DNA from: Bacteroidales bacterium UBA5281
GTDB lineage: Bacteria; Bacteroidota; Bacteroidia; Bacteroidales; Lentimicrobiaceae
Direction: 5' to 3'
NCBI GenBank assembly: GCA_002410555.1
Contig: DHSR01000033.1
Coordinates: 151,566 to 215,565, forward strand
DNA length: 64,000 bases
How positions within the stretch are numbered: position 1 is the stretch's first letter; the number at the start of each line of letters is the position of its first letter. The notes under the pieces are model-generated. The model had not been told where the DNA came from, searched no databases, and worked only from the letters and a program-made list of their open reading frames with translations. A program made the position numbers and the translations under genes. Shown here piece by piece: positions 16,241 to 26,129 of the stretch.

Positions 16241-17323
16241 TTATCCTCCGATAATTTTTTGGTGCATGGCTTCAACCACTTGAGTGGGCGAGGGAATGAT
16301 TCCGCCCATACGGCCAAAGTGTTCAGCTTTTACTTTACATCCCACTGCAAGTCTCACATCTTCAATCATTTGACCTGCGCTCATTTCAACCGTAAGAATT
16401 CCTTTCACCCGGTTGGCCAGTTCGGCTATGGGTTTAGATGGGAAAGGGAACAGGGTAATGGGTCGCAACAGCCCTACTTTTATGCCCTGAGCACGCAACA
16501 GGTCAACAGCCTTCTGGCTGATACGGGCACTGGTGCCATATGCAATGATCAAATAATCAGCATCATCGCATTGAATGGTTTCAAAACGGGTTTCATTTTC
16601 CTCTATCTGACGGTACTTTTCCTGAAGATGGATATTGTGCAACTCCATCTTAGCTGAGTCCAGATCGAGTGAAGTAATGATATTGCGTTCTCGATCTTTG
16701 GTTTTCCCTGTAGTTGCCCAGGGCGTATTCTTTATGATCTCGGCTTCTGTCAAACGCGTAATTTGCTCATCCAGTTCAACTTTTTCCATCATTTGTCCGA
16801 TGGCGCCATCAGAAAGAATCATTACCGGATTGCGGTATTTAAAAGCCAGATCAAAGCCGAGTGAAGCAAAATCGGCCATTTCCTGTACCGAAGAAGGTGC
16901 AAGTACGATCATGCGATAATCACCATGTCCACCGCCCTTGGTAGCCTGAAAATAGTCAGATTGTGCCGGTTGTATGGTTCCCAGACCAGGTCCCGCCCTA
17001 ACCACGTTCAAAATCAGGCAAGGGAGTTCTGCACCTGCTATATAGGATATACCCTCCTGTTTAAGACTGATACCGGGGCTTGACGATGAAGTCAACACCC
17101 GTTTGCCGCATGATGCACCACCATAAACCATGTTTATGGCAGCAACTTCACTTTCGGCCTGCAATACAACCATGCCGGTACGCTCATGAGGTTTTTCGGC
17201 CATTAAATATTCCATTACCTCCGATTGCGGGGTGATGGGATAACCAAAATAACCGTCAGCGCCTGCTCTGATGGCTGCTTCCGCAAAGGCTTCATTGCCT
17301 TTCATTAATTTTAATTCTCTCAT
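16241..17323 (-). CDS. korA: 2-oxoacid:ferredoxin oxidoreductase, alpha subunit (KorA/VorB)
   Basis: 360 aa. It begins LMKGNEAFAEAAIRAGADGYFGYPITPQSEV, the pyrimidine-domain signature of alpha subunits (the ITPQSE glutamate region). It then contains KRVLTSSSSPGISLKQEG and the transketolase-C-like domain from about 250 (LIIAYGTSARISQKAV). It is commonly annotated as VorB (3-methyl-2-oxobutanoate dehydrogenase) in Bacteroidetes. It is second in the operon, 19 nt after the ferredoxin gene. Together with the nearby aminotransferase it fits amino-acid-derived 2-oxoacids as substrates. Confidence 0.94.
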   Translation of the reverse strand: MRELKLMKGNEAFAEAAIRAGADGYFGYPITPQSEVMEYLMAEKPHERTGMVVLQAESEVAAINMVYGGASCGKRVLTSSSSPGISLKQEGISYIAGAELPCLILNVVRAGPGLGTIQPAQSDYFQATKGGGHGDYRMIVLAPSSVQEMADFASLGFDLAFKYRNPVMILSDGAIGQMMEKVELDEQITRLTEAEIIKNTPWATTGKTKDRERNIITSLDLDSAKMELHNIHLQEKYRQIEENETRFETIQCDDADYLIIAYGTSARISQKAVDLLRAQGIKVGLLRPITLFPFPSKPIAELANRVKGILTVEMSAGQMIEDVRLAVGCKVKAEHFGRMGGIIPSPTQVVEAMHQKIIGG

Positions 17324-17342
17324 ATTTTTGGTAAATTAGAGC

Positions 17343-17567
17343 TTACTCAACTTTTTTTCTGTAAACCGTGATTACGGCATCCGGACAAACAATGGCGCAA
17401 TTGGCACACCCTGTACAAGCGTCGTTTACCGTTTCAGCAAAGTGATAACCCTTGCTATTAACATTTGCAGACAGTGCAATTACATCTTGTGGGCATGCAG
17501 GTATGCACACCGAACAGCCTTTACATTTTTCGATGTCAATTACAATATCACCTTTTATTTTTGCCAT
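17343..17567 (-). CDS. korD: 2x[4Fe-4S] ferredoxin, delta subunit of 2-oxoacid oxidoreductase
   Basis: 74 aa. Two complete cluster motifs are present, CKGCSVCIPACP and CTGCANCAIVCP, the classic CxxCxxCxxxCP pairs of an 8Fe ferredoxin. It transfers electrons from the TPP subunit to soluble ferredoxin. It is the first gene of the korDABC operon; upstream about 170 bases of AT-rich DNA separate it from the aminotransferase gene. Confidence 0.94.
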   Translation of the reverse strand: MAKIKGDIVIDIEKCKGCSVCIPACPQDVIALSANVNSKGYHFAETVNDACTGCANCAIVCPDAVITVYRKKVE

Positions 17568-17735
17568 GATATTTGTGTTTTTTTATTGTTGATTTACGTG
17601 GTGCGAAATTACAATTTATAAATCAATTCAGCCCATGAAAACCGGTGCATTTTACGCAAAAGAGCTTATTTATAGGCATTATAAATAGGCACTGATCAAA
17701 AGGGCTGAAATTGATCTCAAATTATGGAAAAATTT

Positions 17736-19064
17736 TTAACTGTGATGCAAATGAAACTTTTTCAGTCGACTTTCCAGATCAGGAAATTGGTCGGGATGTA
17801 CCAATGACACACATGCCCTCAAACCTTCAAGCCTTTCACTGCCGGTAATTGCAAGCGAAATTGCACTGATGCCGTAATAAACCAATTCTTCAATCAGTTC
17901 AGCACCGCTCAAACCCGGATAAGAAATGGTAAAATAAAATCCATCTGCTATCGGCTGGTCAATATCGGTGTCATATACTATTTGAAAACCATTGTCGGTA
18001 AACATCTTCTTCATGGTATGCGCTTTATCACCATAAACCTTTACGTAATCCACAAAATTAAAACTCCCGTTATTGGCTGCTTCCAGCATGGCTGCAAGAG
18101 CATACTGGGCCGAATGAGCTGTGCCTGAACTTAAAGCGTACACGGTTCCGAAAATCATTGCCCTGCCAAAAGTATCACTACCATAGTATTTAAGCAGTTC
18201 AGATGACTGAGTATGGAAAAGATGATCAGAAATGACCATCATCCCAATACGTTGCCCGGCATAACTAAATACTTTGGAACTGGAAATAAATAAGATAAAA
18301 TTTTTGGTGTATCTGGCTACAGTCGGTTGGTAGGGAGGCTCGCCCGGACGTGAATAATCTTTACGAAAATCCATGGCGAAATAGGCCAGGTCCTCACAAA
18401 TAACTACATTGTACTTGTTGGCAAGCTCACCCATAATTTGCAACTCATCTTCTGTAAAACAAATCCATGACGGATTATTGGGATTTGAATAGAGCACCGA
18501 ATGGATATGTCCTTTCTTAAAATAGGATTCCAGTTTATCGCGTAATTTTTCTCCACGATATTCATAAACATCAAAACTTTCAAATTTCTGACCCAGCACC
18601 TTATGCTGTTGTTTATGCACAGGAAATCCCGGATCAATAAATAAAGTGGTATCCCGCCCGGCATGCAGACGCGCAAGCGTAAGAAAACTGGCAAAACTAC
18701 CCTGCATGGAACCTACGGTAGGGATGCAGCCGGCAGGGTCAACATGAATGTCGAGAAAGTTTTTTACAAAACGTGATATCTCTTTTTTCAGTTTTTTGGT
18801 GCCGTCAATATCCGGATAAATAGCAGCAACACCACTGCGAAGGGCTTCAATCTCGGCCTGGGTGCCCACCTCTGGCGGGGTTAGTCCGGGAACGCCCATT
18901 TCCATGCGTACAAACTTTATTTTACTGGCTTCTTCCAAAAGGTCTATCAGGCGTTTGATCTCCCTGATACTCGCTTTACCAACGCTTGCCAGTTTCATTT
19001 CTTTTACCACCTTGTCTACCACTTCATAGGGTACAGGAGTGTCATTTTTGAATTCTTCTTTCAT
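17736..19064 (-). CDS. PLP-dependent aminotransferase, class I/II
   Basis: 442 aa, fold-type I aminotransferase. NPNNPSW binds PLP phosphate and substrate, VICEDLAYFAMD carries the Asp that contacts the pyridine nitrogen, and SSSKVFSYAGQRIG holds the Schiff-base Lys. The N-terminal extension before GVPGLTPPEVG is longer than in typical AspC. Reaction: amino acid plus 2-oxoacid exchange, exact substrate unknown. It lies directly upstream of the korDABC operon on the same strand, which suggests it feeds that oxidoreductase with 2-oxoacids. Confidence 0.92.
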   Translation of the reverse strand: MKEEFKNDTPVPYEVVDKVVKEMKLASVGKASIREIKRLIDLLEEASKIKFVRMEMGVPGLTPPEVGTQAEIEALRSGVAAIYPDIDGTKKLKKEISRFVKNFLDIHVDPAGCIPTVGSMQGSFASFLTLARLHAGRDTTLFIDPGFPVHKQQHKVLGQKFESFDVYEYRGEKLRDKLESYFKKGHIHSVLYSNPNNPSWICFTEDELQIMGELANKYNVVICEDLAYFAMDFRKDYSRPGEPPYQPTVARYTKNFILFISSSKVFSYAGQRIGMMVISDHLFHTQSSELLKYYGSDTFGRAMIFGTVYALSSGTAHSAQYALAAMLEAANNGSFNFVDYVKVYGDKAHTMKKMFTDNGFQIVYDTDIDQPIADGFYFTISYPGLSGAELIEELVYYGISAISLAITGSERLEGLRACVSLVHPDQFPDLESRLKKFHLHHS

Positions 19065-19195
19065 TACTTATAGAGTTGATGATTGTTTTTTTTTTACAAG
19101 TTTTTATTCCCTCTGCTACTATTTTTCCTCCATTGATATTTGCTGCTAAGTTAAAGAATTACAGCCACATGGCCATGATTTAAACAAAATAAAAT

Positions 19196-19888
19196 TTATT
19201 CTCTTGCGCGCAAAGATGCAATGGCCAGTATGGTTCCCAGTGCAATGCCAAGCAAAGCAGCAAACAACACCTGAAATTCGGCAGGCAACAAAAAAGTGAT
19301 GGTATGAGCCGGATACCAGAAAAATGGAATGGTTCTTTTGAAAACAAAATTCCATTGTACATCCCAATTTAGCTTTTGAAGGATACCGGCTACAGGAATG
19401 GGTTTGAAGAATCCGGCCACAGTGCCACCTGTATTCATGATATGGGTATCGGTGATCTTGTGAACCGTCATCATGACCGGAGCATATATGGTATTTAAAA
19501 GCACACTGATGCTGAAAGCAATAAGTAATTTACCAGCACTGAAATCTCCCGAAAAAACTTCATCTGCATTTGTGTAGTTTAGATATTGAAAAAGGCTTAA
19601 AGTACCTGAGGTAAATATAATGAATGCTGCTTTTATGGTAATGCCAAGCAGACCCCATACCAGTGCGCGGAGAAGCAGACCGAATCCGGGTTCAGTATAT
19701 CTTCCCGTTTTGATCCTCAACCCAATTACCTCACCAAGAGTTGCCAATATGGCAAATTTTATAAAACTCATGATGAAGCCATGACTCAGATTAAATGCAT
19801 TGTATGCCTCATACAATTCTTCAAAAAGTACGAAAGGTAAAAACAAGAGTAAAATGAAAACTGCAAAATAAAAATCGGATCTTTTCAT
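19196..19888 (-). CDS. Polytopic membrane protein of unknown function
   Basis: 230 aa if started at the ATG at 19888 (MKRSDFYFAVFILLLFLPFV), which begins at the first membrane helix; the frame is open to 20026, giving 276 aa, and that start cannot be excluded. About six helices are seen, with charged loops and the aromatic stretch WDVQWNFVFKRTIPFFWYPAHTITF followed by a Gly/Ala-rich last helix. I do not recognise the family with confidence. It is divergent from the C69 dipeptidase and separated from the downstream aminotransferase by about 130 nt. Confidence 0.7.
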   Translation of the reverse strand: MKRSDFYFAVFILLLFLPFVLFEELYEAYNAFNLSHGFIMSFIKFAILATLGEVIGLRIKTGRYTEPGFGLLLRALVWGLLGITIKAAFIIFTSGTLSLFQYLNYTNADEVFSGDFSAGKLLIAFSISVLLNTIYAPVMMTVHKITDTHIMNTGGTVAGFFKPIPVAGILQKLNWDVQWNFVFKRTIPFFWYPAHTITFLLPAEFQVLFAALLGIALGTILAIASLRARE

Positions 19889-20078
19889 AAAAACGGTTAA
19901 AGAGGTTACAAATGGCCGGGCAAAGTTCAACCAAATGGTTTGATTTCTCAAATTATTCCAGTCTTTTTGTTGAATTTGGTCTGCTTGTAGTATTTTAGCC
20001 GCGGAAATGTTAATTAAAGCATTCAACTTTTGGTGATCTCACCAGAATTTTTTTAAAAAATACACAATTACTCTACTT

Positions 20079-21824
20079 ATGAACCATTTGAATTTACTTT
20101 TCGGAAAAGTTTCCTTACTGACTATAATTACAAGTCTTCTTTTTAACATCAATCTAACTTTTGCATGTACCAACTATCTGGTCACAAAAGGGGCCTCAGT
20201 GGATGGCAGCACCATGATCAGTTATGCAGCGGATTCACACATCCGTTATGGCGAATTGTACTGGTTACCTGCCGGAGATTGGCCTGAAGGCAGCATGGTA
20301 ACCCTTTATGACCGTGGCACAGCCCGCCCGCTTGGACAAATTCCTCAGCCACCACATACTTATCAGGTGATTGGTTTTATGAATGAACATCAGGTTTCTA
20401 TTGGAGAAACTACTTTCGATGGGCGCTCCGAATTACTTGATACTACGGGAATTGTAGATTACGGTAGTTTAATGTTTCTCGCGCTGCAACGGGCCAAAAC
20501 AGCACGTGAGGCCATTCAGGTCATCGGCGATTTGGTGGATAAATATGGCTACGCCAGCACCGGGGAATCTTTTTCAATCGGCGACAAAAATGAAGTGTGG
20601 ATAATGGAAATTATTGGAAAAGGAACGCGTTTGGTAAAAGACAAAAAAAGCGGTAAAATGGTTAATGCGGATAAAGGAGCCGTATGGGTGGCCATTCGCA
20701 TCCCCGAAGGATACATTTCAGCCCATGCCAACCACGCACGCATCACCACTTTCCCGTTGGACAATGGCCATACCTCCATCAGCAATAAAAATTACAAGAG
20801 CCTGAGTGCGGATACTGAAGTGATTTATGCTTATGATGTAATTGACTTTGCACGCAAAAAAGGCTACTATACAGGTAATGACAATGATTTTAGCTTTAGC
20901 GATACCTATGCTCCACTCGACTTTGGTGCTGCCCGTTTTTGTGAACTCCGTGTATGGGCCATGTTTAATCATGTGAGTAGCAATATGCAGCAATATTTCG
21001 ATTATGCAGCCGGAGATATCTCTAAAGAAAGAATGCCTCTGTTTATCAAACCTGATAGAAAGCTCAGTGTCCGTGATCTGATGGCCTTTAAACGTGACCA
21101 TTTGGAAGGTACCGATCTGGATATGTCCAGAGATATAGGTGCAGGCCCTTTTGGATTGCCTTACCGCTGGCGTCCGCTTACCTGGGAATACGAAGGAAAA
21201 TCTTACTTTAATGAAAGGGTCACTGCTACTCAGCAAACCGGATTCTCTTTTATCTCACAAATGCGAAGTTGGATGCCCGATCATATTGGCGGAATTTTCT
21301 GGTTTGGCGCTGATGATGCTGCTTCAACAGTTTACATGCCGTTTTATTGTGGCATCACCAAAGTACCTCATGTTGTAGCTCAGGGCAATGGCGATATACT
21401 TACCTATTCGGAAACAGCCGCTTTTTGGGTATTCAACAGGGTGGCCCATTTTGCTTACTTATTCTATAACCGTGTAATGCCTGATTTGACAAAAGTGCAG
21501 CACGAGCTTGAGGAACATTTTATGGTGCAGATTGCAGAAATGGATGACAAGGCCGGCAAACTATACCAAACGGATCCCGCAGCCGCTCGCGAATTACTCA
21601 CCCGGTTTGATGCTGAAATCGCCAATAACACAATAGATCGCTGGCGTCAACTGGGTGAATTCCTATTGGTTAAATACCTGGATGGTAATGTAAAAAGAGA
21701 ACAAGACGGAGAATTTCTGCGCAATCCCTGGGGATATCCGCAACCACCACAATTTCCAGGTTACAATGATGAGTGGAAAAAAGAAGTTATTCAGCAGACC
21801 GGTGACAAATTCCAGGTAAAATAA
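20079..21824 (+). CDS. Secreted C69-family dipeptidase
   Basis: 581 aa. A signal peptide is followed immediately by CTNYLVTKGASVDGSTMI, so the N-terminal nucleophile Cys is at residue 30, as in Ntn-hydrolases of peptidase family C69 (PepDA). The motifs MNEHQVSIGETTFDGR and YGYASTGESFSIGD are typical of the family. It removes dipeptides and so supplies amino acids, consistent with the aminotransferase/2-oxoacid oxidoreductase/acyl-CoA synthetase genes around it. Export to the periplasm is inferred from the leader. It converges with the SGNH hydrolase gene with a 9-nt gap and no obvious terminator. Confidence 0.93.
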   Translation: MNHLNLLFGKVSLLTIITSLLFNINLTFACTNYLVTKGASVDGSTMISYAADSHIRYGELYWLPAGDWPEGSMVTLYDRGTARPLGQIPQPPHTYQVIGFMNEHQVSIGETTFDGRSELLDTTGIVDYGSLMFLALQRAKTAREAIQVIGDLVDKYGYASTGESFSIGDKNEVWIMEIIGKGTRLVKDKKSGKMVNADKGAVWVAIRIPEGYISAHANHARITTFPLDNGHTSISNKNYKSLSADTEVIYAYDVIDFARKKGYYTGNDNDFSFSDTYAPLDFGAARFCELRVWAMFNHVSSNMQQYFDYAAGDISKERMPLFIKPDRKLSVRDLMAFKRDHLEGTDLDMSRDIGAGPFGLPYRWRPLTWEYEGKSYFNERVTATQQTGFSFISQMRSWMPDHIGGIFWFGADDAASTVYMPFYCGITKVPHVVAQGNGDILTYSETAAFWVFNRVAHFAYLFYNRVMPDLTKVQHELEEHFMVQIAEMDDKAGKLYQTDPAAARELLTRFDAEIANNTIDRWRQLGEFLLVKYLDGNVKREQDGEFLRNPWGYPQPPQFPGYNDEWKKEVIQQTGDKFQVK

Positions 21825-21833
21825 GCCGCAAAA

Positions 21834-22550
21834 TCACTGCTGCATTTTCTTTAATTCTGGCAACCCGGAGTCTAAGCTATGTTTAATGACTTTACTCCAC
21901 ACCTTATAACCCCTGCGGTTTAGGTGAAGCATATCCGGCAAAAATAAACAGGGGTCCGGCTTACCGTTGTCGGTCATAAAATGTGTACTCGTGGGGATAA
22001 AAAATAAATCCTCCCGGGCGTTACAATAACTATTGATCAATTCATTGGACCGGCTGATTTCCGGCCAAACACTCCACCGTGCAGGAGTAGGGGTTACTTC
22101 TATCCAGACAATGGGAATGCCCGGATGATTTTTGCGAATTTCTTTAACCGCAAGTTTGAAGTAATTCAATACATTTTCCGGCGTCAGATCATTTACATCT
22201 CCGGTGATATCGTTGGCTATGAACAATACAATGGCTGCTGCTTTATGTGGTGCAGTCAGTTCATTGGCATAAAAGGTAAAGTCCTTTAACTTTGCCCCGC
22301 CATATCCGCGGTTAATGGCCGGGTAGGGGAACATATCTTTTTGAATGCTGTCCCACAAACGGATGCTTGAACTTCCGACAAACAACAACGTGGCCGGAGC
22401 GTAGGACACCGGCATTGCTTTCAGGGTGCTAACCTCTTGTTGCCACTTCAAAACTTCGGGATCCTTACCCAGTTTGCTGACCGGATTACAGGACAAAATC
22501 AGGAGTGGCATAAAAATGCCCAATAATTTCAGCAGCACAGTTCGTTTCAT
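21834..22550 (-). CDS. SGNH/GDSL-type hydrolase lipoprotein
   Basis: 238 aa. Lipobox LILSC (Cys about 21). The SGNH blocks are visible: VGSSSIRLWDS (block I with Ser), NRGYGGA (block II with Gly), FIANDITGD (block III with Asn) and DMLHLNRRGY (block V with Asp and His). Such enzymes are esterases, lipases or carbohydrate acetylesterases. It lies 21 nt downstream of the acyl-CoA synthetase gene and is probably co-transcribed, though a functional link is not obvious. Confidence 0.9.
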   Translation of the reverse strand: MKRTVLLKLLGIFMPLLILSCNPVSKLGKDPEVLKWQQEVSTLKAMPVSYAPATLLFVGSSSIRLWDSIQKDMFPYPAINRGYGGAKLKDFTFYANELTAPHKAAAIVLFIANDITGDVNDLTPENVLNYFKLAVKEIRKNHPGIPIVWIEVTPTPARWSVWPEISRSNELINSYCNAREDLFFIPTSTHFMTDNGKPDPCLFLPDMLHLNRRGYKVWSKVIKHSLDSGLPELKKMQQ

Positions 22551-22571
22551 AATGCGGTACTTAAAATTAGA

Positions 22572-24617
22572 TTATTTTTCGACACGGATGCGGGCATCCA
22601 CGGCTACCACGCCACGCTCATTGCCAAGTAAAGGATTAATGTCCATTTCAGCAATTTCTGGAGCGCTAATACATAAGGCAGATAATCGCACAATTACATC
22701 AGCAAAAGCCTGCTGATTAACGCCTTCTTGTCCGCGCACGCCTTCAATGATCTTATAAGATTTTAAAGTTTGAATCATTTCTCTGGCTTCCCTCATACTT
22801 ACCGGAGCAATGGCAGTTTGCACATCCTTAAGCACTTCTATGAATATTCCACCCAAACCACAAAGAATCATGTGTCCAAATTTGGGTTCAAACTTTGCAC
22901 CCGCAAATATTTGAGTGCCACTCAACATGGGTTGGATTAAAATTGCTGTGGTTTCCGGAATTTTCATCATGCGTTCAAATTCAGCGACTACCGTTTCTTC
23001 ATTTTTTACGTTGAGAACCACTCCACCAACATCGGATTTATGTACCGGTCCAACGACTTTCATCACCACCGGATATCCCATTTTATTTATCGCTTCCAGT
23101 GCCTGCTTTTGGGTATTAACTACTGCTTCGCCTGCCCGGGGAATACCCGCTGCATCCAGCAATTTTTGAACATCTTCCGGCTGAAGATAACCGGATTCAG
23201 AACCATCAATAACCTGTCTGATTAACCTATGGTTAATTTCAGGAAGCTCAGCTATGGGAGCGGGCGGAGGTGTATGGTAAACCTTTGCCAGTGCCTGACC
23301 AAAAACTACTTCATCGGGAAAATTTATGCGTCCCAGCGAAAGGAAGTATTCAATTTCATCTTTTACATTGATTACTGATGGCAATATCGGATAGATGGGT
23401 TTTCGGCAGGTTTTCATCTTTTCATCCAGGAGTTTATACACATCAAACACCTGGGTAAGACCAGGGCTGCCAAAAATCACTGCCATGGCATCAATTTCAT
23501 CAAATTCATTGTCACAGTAATCAATGATATCGCCCAGTTGGGCTGCAGTACCGGTGGCCAGAAAATCAATGGGATTGGCTACCGATGATCCGGGGTAAAG
23601 TTTTTCAAGCAATTCAGGGCTTTCGAGGTGGGGAACTTCTAGGCCATTGTTTGAAAGCACATCAGTAAGCATTACGGCCGGTCCTCCGGCATGGGTAATG
23701 ATGGCTATATTTTTACCTTCCAGTGGTTTGTGCATAAATATGGCTGCAATAGTAGCCAGTTCCTGACGACCATTACATCTAACAATGCCAGCTTTGCGAA
23801 AAAGTGCGTCCACCGCAGAATCGCTGCTGGCCAGCGCTCCTGTATGTGAGGAAGCAGCCCGGCTGCCCGCAGAAGAACTACCCGATTTAATGGCTGCAAT
23901 GCGACAGCCTTTGTTGATTAAAGAAGTAGCGTGTTTCAGCAATAAATCTGGTTTGTTTATGCTTTCAACATACAGTAACTTCACCCTTGAGCTGTGTTCC
24001 GGATCAAATGTTTCATCAAGATACTGCAGGACTTCTTCTACACCGGTCTGGGCGCTGTTGCCTACGGAATATACGCTCGAAAAAGACAATCCCGTCGGAA
24101 TTGCTGATTCCATGATAAAAACAGCCGTAGCTCCCGATCCGGAAATAAAATCAGCGCCTTTGGGATCAAAACGGGGAATAGGCAGGGTGAACACAGAGGT
24201 ATGATGACGATTCATCATGCCAATACAATTGGGCCCGATAAGACAGCCATTTACGCTGTTAACGGTTTCCACAATTTGTTGCTCAAGTAAAGCACCCGCT
24301 TCACTTTCCTCATGAAATCCGGCAGATAAGATAATAAATGCCCGTGTGTTCTTTTCGCGGGCCAGCAATTCAACGGTGTCTGGACAGTATTTTGCAGCTA
24401 TGGCGAGAATAGCCAGGTCACATTCCGGTAGATCGTTTGGATCCTGATAACACCGGATGCCTTGAACTTCAGTTTCTTTAGGATTGGTAACATAGAGTTG
24501 ATCAGGAAACTGATTTTCAATGAGATTTTGTAAAACCTTGCCACCCGGCTTGGTGGTATCATTTGAACCGCCTACTACAACGATACTTTTAGGGTGAATG
24601 AGCTGTTGATTGATCAT
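22572..24617 (-). CDS. ADP-forming acyl-CoA (acetyl-CoA) synthetase, fused alpha-beta
   Basis: 681 aa, both subunits of ACD in one chain. The CoA-binding Rossmann domain is at about 5-130 (IVVVGGSND...GPNCIG), followed by ligase domains with the phospho-acceptor histidine in ASSHTGALASSD (His about 258) and an ATP-grasp domain from about 470 (VMKVVGPVHKSDVGGVVLNV). It converts acyl-CoA, ADP and Pi to acid, CoA and ATP, the substrate-level phosphorylation step that can follow 2-oxoacid:ferredoxin oxidoreductases in peptide fermenters. The acyl specificity cannot be read from sequence. Confidence 0.94.
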   Translation of the reverse strand: MINQQLIHPKSIVVVGGSNDTTKPGGKVLQNLIENQFPDQLYVTNPKETEVQGIRCYQDPNDLPECDLAILAIAAKYCPDTVELLAREKNTRAFIILSAGFHEESEAGALLEQQIVETVNSVNGCLIGPNCIGMMNRHHTSVFTLPIPRFDPKGADFISGSGATAVFIMESAIPTGLSFSSVYSVGNSAQTGVEEVLQYLDETFDPEHSSRVKLLYVESINKPDLLLKHATSLINKGCRIAAIKSGSSSAGSRAASSHTGALASSDSAVDALFRKAGIVRCNGRQELATIAAIFMHKPLEGKNIAIITHAGGPAVMLTDVLSNNGLEVPHLESPELLEKLYPGSSVANPIDFLATGTAAQLGDIIDYCDNEFDEIDAMAVIFGSPGLTQVFDVYKLLDEKMKTCRKPIYPILPSVINVKDEIEYFLSLGRINFPDEVVFGQALAKVYHTPPPAPIAELPEINHRLIRQVIDGSESGYLQPEDVQKLLDAAGIPRAGEAVVNTQKQALEAINKMGYPVVMKVVGPVHKSDVGGVVLNVKNEETVVAEFERMMKIPETTAILIQPMLSGTQIFAGAKFEPKFGHMILCGLGGIFIEVLKDVQTAIAPVSMREAREMIQTLKSYKIIEGVRGQEGVNQQAFADVIVRLSALCISAPEIAEMDINPLLGNERGVVAVDARIRVEK

Positions 24618-24731
24618 GATGAAAGAGTGATTAGATTTAATACCGGGCCATACCGGTTGATTTTGGTTGCGAAGGTATGAAAAGACTTAGGATTACTGAA
24701 AAACTTTATGACGTAAATGAATAATGGCAAT

Positions 24732-24763
24732 TTTGTTTATTGTATTTTAAGACCTTACCTTTG
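24732..24763 (+). promoter_or_regulatory. Promoter of the femX-like gene
   Basis: TTTG at 24732-24735, 20-base spacer, TACCTTTG at 24756-24763. Both boxes are perfect. The ATG is 133 bases further on, giving an unusually long leader. Confidence 0.85.
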
Positions 24764-24895
24764 CAGAAAATTCATCATAAACTTTCAGGGACGGTTTGTA
24801 TTATAATATATAAAATGGTGAATTTTACCAGAATTATCCGCTCCTGATTTATTTGATTACTCTTTTTAAGCGGATTTCCGCGTGCTTTTTTTATC

Positions 24896-26011
24896 ATGAA
24901 TTTGCTAAAGATCGTACCCAAGGTTACCAAATACATCATCCCCACCGGCATATTGCAACAAACGGCCTTTTGGGCAAGATTTAAAAACAATAATGGATGG
25001 CAGTCCATGGCCTTCGATATTTTTGAACCAGACCCTCAGCGTTTGGGTTTTTGGAAACATACCGGCGATATATTAATTCTAATTAAGGAATTTCAACCCG
25101 GTAAATTGTTGGCCTATGCTCCTTACGGGCCTGAAATTATTCCTTCCGAAGAAATGCAGGGACGATGGCTGGAAAACCTGGCGGAAGAACTGCGAAAATT
25201 TCTGCCGGAAACATGTTTTGCCATTCGCTTCGACTTAACCTGGCCATCACCCTGGTATAACGACAATAAAGATTTTCACCAGGGGTTCGGCCTATGGAAT
25301 GAGCTTCCGGATACTCCGGTGCAGGAGATGCGTCTCAATATAGGAACCCTGAACTGGAATCTACGCAAAGCTCCCACAAATGTGCTGCCATCGAACACAG
25401 TGATAATTCCTCTTGATAACAATCCGGAAAACCTGCTTAAAAGGATGAAATCCAAGACTCGTTACAATATCAATCTTTCATACCGTAAAAACATACATAT
25501 TCGCACTTCGGATGTTTCAGACCTGGATGCCTGGTTTGATCTTTACCGGCAAACTACTTTGCGGCATGGCATTGCTGCTGAAAAAAAAGAATATTTCCAG
25601 AAAGTACTAACCACACATGCAGATGATACCATTTCTCCGGTGGACGTTCATCTGCTATTGGCAGAAAAACAAGGCAAACCGCTCGCTGGAATGTTTTTGG
25701 CGCTTTCAGGTAAAAGGGGTACTTATCTTTTCGGGGCCAGTTCATCGCAGCATCGCGAATTGATGGCTCCCTACCTGCTTCAGTGGGAAGCCATGATGCT
25801 GTCAAGGGAGACCGGATGTGACGAATATGACCTTTTTGGCATCAGTGGCAACCCTGATCCGGCACATCCAATGTACGGATTATATCGCTTTAAGACAGGC
25901 TTCGGTGGAGATATTCGCCATCAATTGGGATGTTGGGACTATCCCCTAACCAAAGAAAGTTATGAAAGTTTTAGAATTGCCGAAACAGTAGCCGTGGGTT
26001 ATCACGGATAG
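24896..26011 (+). CDS. FemAB/FemX-like peptidoglycan bridge aminoacyltransferase (GNAT fold)
   Basis: 371 aa, the FemX/FemABX length. Paired GNAT-like halves are visible: the N-terminal FWARFKNNNGW and FAIRFDLTW, and the C-terminal KRMKSKTRYNINLSYRKN followed by PLAGMFLALSGKRGTYLFGAS and YDLFGISG. Family enzymes add amino acids from aminoacyl-tRNA to lipid II. In Bacteroidetes the precise role is less clear, and some members may act on other acceptors. It has a strong promoter, a 130-nt leader and a terminator, so it is a single-gene unit. Confidence 0.85.
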   Translation: MNLLKIVPKVTKYIIPTGILQQTAFWARFKNNNGWQSMAFDIFEPDPQRLGFWKHTGDILILIKEFQPGKLLAYAPYGPEIIPSEEMQGRWLENLAEELRKFLPETCFAIRFDLTWPSPWYNDNKDFHQGFGLWNELPDTPVQEMRLNIGTLNWNLRKAPTNVLPSNTVIIPLDNNPENLLKRMKSKTRYNINLSYRKNIHIRTSDVSDLDAWFDLYRQTTLRHGIAAEKKEYFQKVLTTHADDTISPVDVHLLLAEKQGKPLAGMFLALSGKRGTYLFGASSSQHRELMAPYLLQWEAMMLSRETGCDEYDLFGISGNPDPAHPMYGLYRFKTGFGGDIRHQLGCWDYPLTKESYESFRIAETVAVGYHG

Positions 26012-26076
26012 TGATTGTACAATAAAACTGCAATAACTTAATATTAATGCCCTTAAACTTAGATGATTATTGAACA

Positions 26077-26106
26077 ATAAAGGCAGCTTATCTTGCTGCC
26101 TTTTTG
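26077..26106 (+). terminator. Terminator of the femX-like gene
   Basis: Stem AAGGCAGC / GCTGCCTT with a seven-base loop, then TTTTT. Confidence 0.85.
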
Positions 26107-26129
26107 AATAGAAAGGAGTTATTGTCATT

